Source: DATGLG01 sp035294245
GTDB lineage: Bacteria; Pseudomonadota; Alphaproteobacteria; JACZXZ01
Length of the DNA: 7,315 nt
Assembly: GCA_035294245.1 (NCBI GenBank)
Contig: DATGLG010000060.1
Span: 1-7,315, forward strand
Direction: 5' to 3'
Part shown: piece after piece, positions 4,916-7,315 of the stretch
Position numbering within the stretch: the first letter of the stretch is position 1
Layout of the letters: the number at the start of each line of letters is the position of its first letter
The notes under the pieces: generated by a model
What the model saw: the letters and a program-made list of their open reading frames with translations, nothing else
Told to the model about the DNA's origin: nothing
Database searches by the model: none
Position numbers and translations under genes: made by a program

Positions 4916-6112
4916 TCAGCGCCGCTCTGGAAAGAGTGCGAGGAGGCCTTCGCGCGACGCCGCGGCGACGCCGCGCTCGGTGATGAGCCCCGTGACGAGG
5001 CGGGCCGGCGTGACGTCGAAGGCGAAGTTGCCGGCCGCACTTCCGTCAGGCGTCAGCTGCACCGTGAGTACCTCGCCCTCGGCGCTCCGCCCCTGGATGC
5101 GCGTGACCTCCTCGCCGGCGCGCTGCTCGATCGGGATTTCGCGCAGCCCGTCGGCAAGCGTCCAGTCGATGGTCGGTGACGGCAGCGCAACATAGAACGG
5201 CACGCCGTTATCCTTCGCGGCAAGAGCCTTGAGATAGGTGCCGATCTTGTTGCACACGTCGCCATAACCGGTGGTGCGGTCGGTACCGACGATGCAGAGG
5301 TCGACCTCGCCATGCTGCATCAAATGGCCACCGGCGTTGTCCACGATGACCGTATGGGCGACACCGTGCCGCCCCAACTCCCAAGCCGTCAGCGAGGCGC
5401 CCTGGTTGCGTGGGCGGGTCTCATCGACCCAAACATGAATCGGAATGCCGTGATCATGCGCCAGATAGATCGGCGCCAGCGCGGTACCCCAATCAACCGT
5501 GGCGAGCCAGCCGGCATTGCAATGGGTCAGCACATTGACTCGGCTGCGCTCCCTCTTGGCTGCCCAGACCTTGCGGATGAGTTTCTCGCCGTGGCCGCCG
5601 ATGGCGCGGTTGATCTCGACATCCTCGTCGCAGATCGCCGCCGCTCGCGCATAGGCCATGGCGACGCGCCGATCCGGATGGGTGTTGCGCAAGCGGTCGC
5701 GCATATCGTCGAGGGCCCAGCGCAGATTGATCGCGGTCGGGCGGGTGGCAAGCAGAATCTCATAGGCGTGATCGAGGGCCGCATCGGACGCGTCCTGCCG
5801 CAGCGCGAGGCAGAGGCCATAGGCCCCCGTCGCCCCAATGAGAGGCGCACCCCGCACGAGCATGGCGCGAATGGCGTGGGCTGTCTCCTTGAGCGAGGCG
5901 AGACGGGCGGTCTCGAAGCGATGGGGAAGCTTCGTCTGGTCGATGATCATCACCGACCAGCCATCCTCGGCCAGCCAGATGGTGCGATAGGGAACGCCGT
6001 TCACCTTCATGAGCGGACCATAGCCATCCACGGGCGCCGCCTCAATCGCGGCGACGCGCCACGGCGGCCCGCCGACGCGCCAGGCTGACCGCGCTTGCAA
6101 GCCATCTGTCAT
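4916..6112 (-). CDS. mtnA: S-methyl-5-thioribose-1-phosphate isomerase
   Basis: MtnA converts 5-methylthioribose-1-phosphate to 5-methylthioribulose-1-phosphate in the salvage of methylthioadenosine, the by-product of polyamine and quorum-signal synthesis. In many alphaproteobacteria it feeds shortened shunt pathways. The eIF2B-like fold is clear: RGAPLIGATGAYG (87-99), LTHCNAGWLAT with catalytic Cys198, DETRP (230-234), GTDR with catalytic Asp278, then GDVCNKIGTY (284-293) and FDVTPARLVTGLITERG near the end. At 398 residues it is somewhat longer than the usual 350-365. The excess is at the N-terminus, because relatives normally begin near MKVNGVPYRTIWL (residue 35, ATG at 6010). A modest AGGGTGA precedes the ATG at 6112, while nothing obvious precedes 6010. 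It is divergent from the transporter-protein gene and has no mtn neighbour in the window. Confidence 0.96.
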   Translation of the reverse strand: MTDGLQARSAWRVGGPPWRVAAIEAAPVDGYGPLMKVNGVPYRTIWLAEDGWSVMIIDQTKLPHRFETARLASLKETAHAIRAMLVRGAPLIGATGAYGLCLALRQDASDAALDHAYEILLATRPTAINLRWALDDMRDRLRNTHPDRRVAMAYARAAAICDEDVEINRAIGGHGEKLIRKVWAAKRERSRVNVLTHCNAGWLATVDWGTALAPIYLAHDHGIPIHVWVDETRPRNQGASLTAWELGRHGVAHTVIVDNAGGHLMQHGEVDLCIVGTDRTTGYGDVCNKIGTYLKALAAKDNGVPFYVALPSPTIDWTLADGLREIPIEQRAGEEVTRIQGRSAEGEVLTVQLTPDGSAAGNFAFDVTPARLVTGLITERGVAAASREGLLALFPERR

Positions 6113-6212
6113 TCACCCTATAGTTTTGTCGTCCCGTAGTTGGGACTATAGAAATAAAAATTCACCCGTAGCCGGAGGGGCCTGTCCCTCGGCCGTCATC
6201 TGGGAGGATCAC
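6113..6212. promoter_or_regulatory. Divergent promoter region between mtnA and the ABC binding-protein gene
   Basis: This AT-richer 100 bp carries two CTATAG copies (6118-6123 and 6146-6151) flanking GTCCC-GTAGTT-GGGAC (6131-6146). The second copy gives opposed -10-like boxes: TATAGA on plus (6147-6152) and TATAGT on minus (6150-6145). A good -35 is not obvious for either. A bulged GC hairpin (about 6171-6193) then lies in the leader of the plus-strand gene, ahead of its GGGAGG (6202-6207). Shared control of the two genes is possible but inferred. Confidence 0.5.
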
Positions 6213-7315
6213 ATGTCGACATCGAGGCGTATGCGCGTCGCTCTGCTGGCCGCGGGATTTGCCATCGCACTTGGTCCCGTTTCGGCGCAGGCGGCGGACA
6301 CGATCAAGATCGGGGTGGACGAGCCGCTCACGGGCGCCGTCGCCGCCTCCGGGAACTGGGTCACCCAAGGCGCCAAGATGGCCGCCGACGACATCAACGC
6401 CAAGGGCGGTGTGCTGGGCAGGAAGCTCGAGCTCGTCATCGAGGACAACAAGAGCAATCCGACCGAGGCAGTGGCGGCAGCGGAGAAGCTCATCGTGCGC
6501 GACAAAGTGCCGGTACTGATGGGCGCCTGGAGCTCGACCTACACCCTCGCCGTGATGCCGAAGCTCATGGAGTACAAGGTCCCGATGGTGGTCGAGACCT
6601 CGTCCTCCGACAAGATCACCACCTCGGGCAACCCCTATATCTTCCGCACTGCCGCCACCAACGGCATGGAGGCCAAGGCCTTTGCGAAATACGTGCACAA
6701 GCTCGGCATCAAGAAGGCCGACTTCCTCGTCGTGAACAACGACTGGGGCTTGGGCGCGGCGCAGGCCTTCTCGGCGATGCTGAAGAGCCAGGGAGTCAAG
6801 ATCGGCATCGAGCAGACGATGGATGCCAGCACCCAGGACCTCAGCGCGCAGCTCTCCAAGATCAAGGCGTCGGACGCTGATACCCTGTTCGTGACGACCG
6901 GGGTGGAGCAGATCACGCTCATCCTCAAGCAGGCGCAGTCCCTCGGCCTCAAGAAGCGCATGATCGCAACCGGGGGCGACTCCTCGCCGGCCCAGCTCAT
7001 CCAGCAAGTCGGTGACGGTGCGAACGGCACCTACCACATCCTCTTCTTCGCCCCGTGGTTCCCGCAGAAGGCGGAGAACCCCAAGGTCGCCGAGGCCTTC
7101 GTCAACGAATGGAAGAAGCGCGGCTACGATTTTGCCGGTCTACCCGACGGCTTCCGCGGCCATGATGCCATCGCGACGATCGCGGCGGCGATCAAGCTGG
7201 CCGGCAAGGCCGAGCCCGAGGCCATCCGCAAGGCGCTCTGGGAGGTGCATGTGAAGGGCATCAACGGCAATATCAGCTTCGTGAAGGAAGGCCCGAAGGG
7301 CAAGGAGAGCGGCCA
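6213..7315 (+). CDS. Branched-chain amino acid-type ABC transporter substrate-binding protein (3' end outside window)
   Basis: This periplasmic binding protein is of the LivJ/LivK-type family (Peripla_BP_6). It captures a small ligand and delivers it to a Liv-type ABC permease expected downstream. The first 367 residues are visible and the frame is open to the window edge. A signal peptide (RRMRVALLAAGFAIALGPVSAQA) is cut after about residue 27. The mature chain begins ADTIKIGVDEPLTGAVAASG, then GAKMAADDINAKGGVLGRKLEL, the standard first-lobe signature, with WSSTYTLAVMP and VETSSSDKIT as the ligand loops. The start at 6213 follows GGGAGG with a five-base gap. The specificity cannot be read from sequence: these proteins also bind amides, urea and aromatic acids. 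The divergent mtnA neighbour gives a weak hint of a link to sulfur or amino-acid salvage. Confidence 0.96.
   Translation, partial: MSTSRRMRVALLAAGFAIALGPVSAQAADTIKIGVDEPLTGAVAASGNWVTQGAKMAADDINAKGGVLGRKLELVIEDNKSNPTEAVAAAEKLIVRDKVPVLMGAWSSTYTLAVMPKLMEYKVPMVVETSSSDKITTSGNPYIFRTAATNGMEAKAFAKYVHKLGIKKADFLVVNNDWGLGAAQAFSAMLKSQGVKIGIEQTMDASTQDLSAQLSKIKASDADTLFVTTGVEQITLILKQAQSLGLKKRMIATGGDSSPAQLIQQVGDGANGTYHILFFAPWFPQKAENPKVAEAFVNEWKKRGYDFAGLPDGFRGHDAIATIAAAIKLAGKAEPEAIRKALWEVHVKGINGNISFVKEGPKGKESG

Noticed and set aside
6171..6193. Riboswitch or attenuator in the leader of the ABC binding-protein gene
   Set aside because: Only a single bulged hairpin is visible. No known riboswitch core was recognised on either strand, including SAM types that would suit mtnA.
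6162..7037. 291-codon minus-strand frame opposite the ABC binding protein
   Set aside because: It is a His/Arg/Leu-rich shadow, and the plus-strand gene has a signal peptide and family signatures.

Overview
The window looks like a GC-rich alphaproteobacterial chromosome segment. The GC-rich third codon positions, the VapBC subfamily, the histidine-kinase architecture and the MtnA type all point that way, with Hyphomicrobiales or Rhodospirillales most likely. The taxonomic call is inference only. About ten genes are supported, on both strands and tightly packed. No stretch longer than about 250 bases lacks a gene.

Left part (1-1354): the first bases hold the start of an IS481-like transposase on the minus strand. 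Behind it lies its left terminal region, with two imperfect 19-bp repeats at a 25-bp period. Immediately beside this end is a complete vapBC toxin-antitoxin operon on the minus strand, with a GTGA stop/start overlap. A compact promoter with three GACATA half-sites lies at and just ahead of the vapB start codon. A 148-residue helical protein of unknown function follows, also on the minus strand.

Centre (1453-4664): a soluble hybrid-type sensor kinase (receiver-like domain, PAS, HisKA, HATPase) lies on the minus strand. About 95 nt upstream of it, in the same direction, is a small secreted four-cysteine protein of the DUF2282/bufferin (BufA-type copper-binding RiPP precursor) family. No maturation genes are in view. 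Divergent from it on the plus strand is a translationally coupled pair: a small membrane protein of the superinfection-immunity (PF14373-like) family and a small outer-membrane lipoprotein. A 67-residue protein of unknown function lies on the minus strand and converges on this pair.

Right part (4916-7315): mtnA (methylthioribose-1-phosphate isomerase, sulfur salvage) is on the minus strand. Divergent from it, across about 100 bp with overlapping opposed -10-like boxes, is a branched-chain-amino-acid-type ABC transporter substrate-binding protein that runs off the window end.

The most interesting item is the orphan bufferin-like precursor. It has an unusually long C3-C4 spacer, a palindromic upstream region and a sensor kinase next door. 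The rest reads as ordinary accessory or housekeeping DNA with some neat regulatory details.
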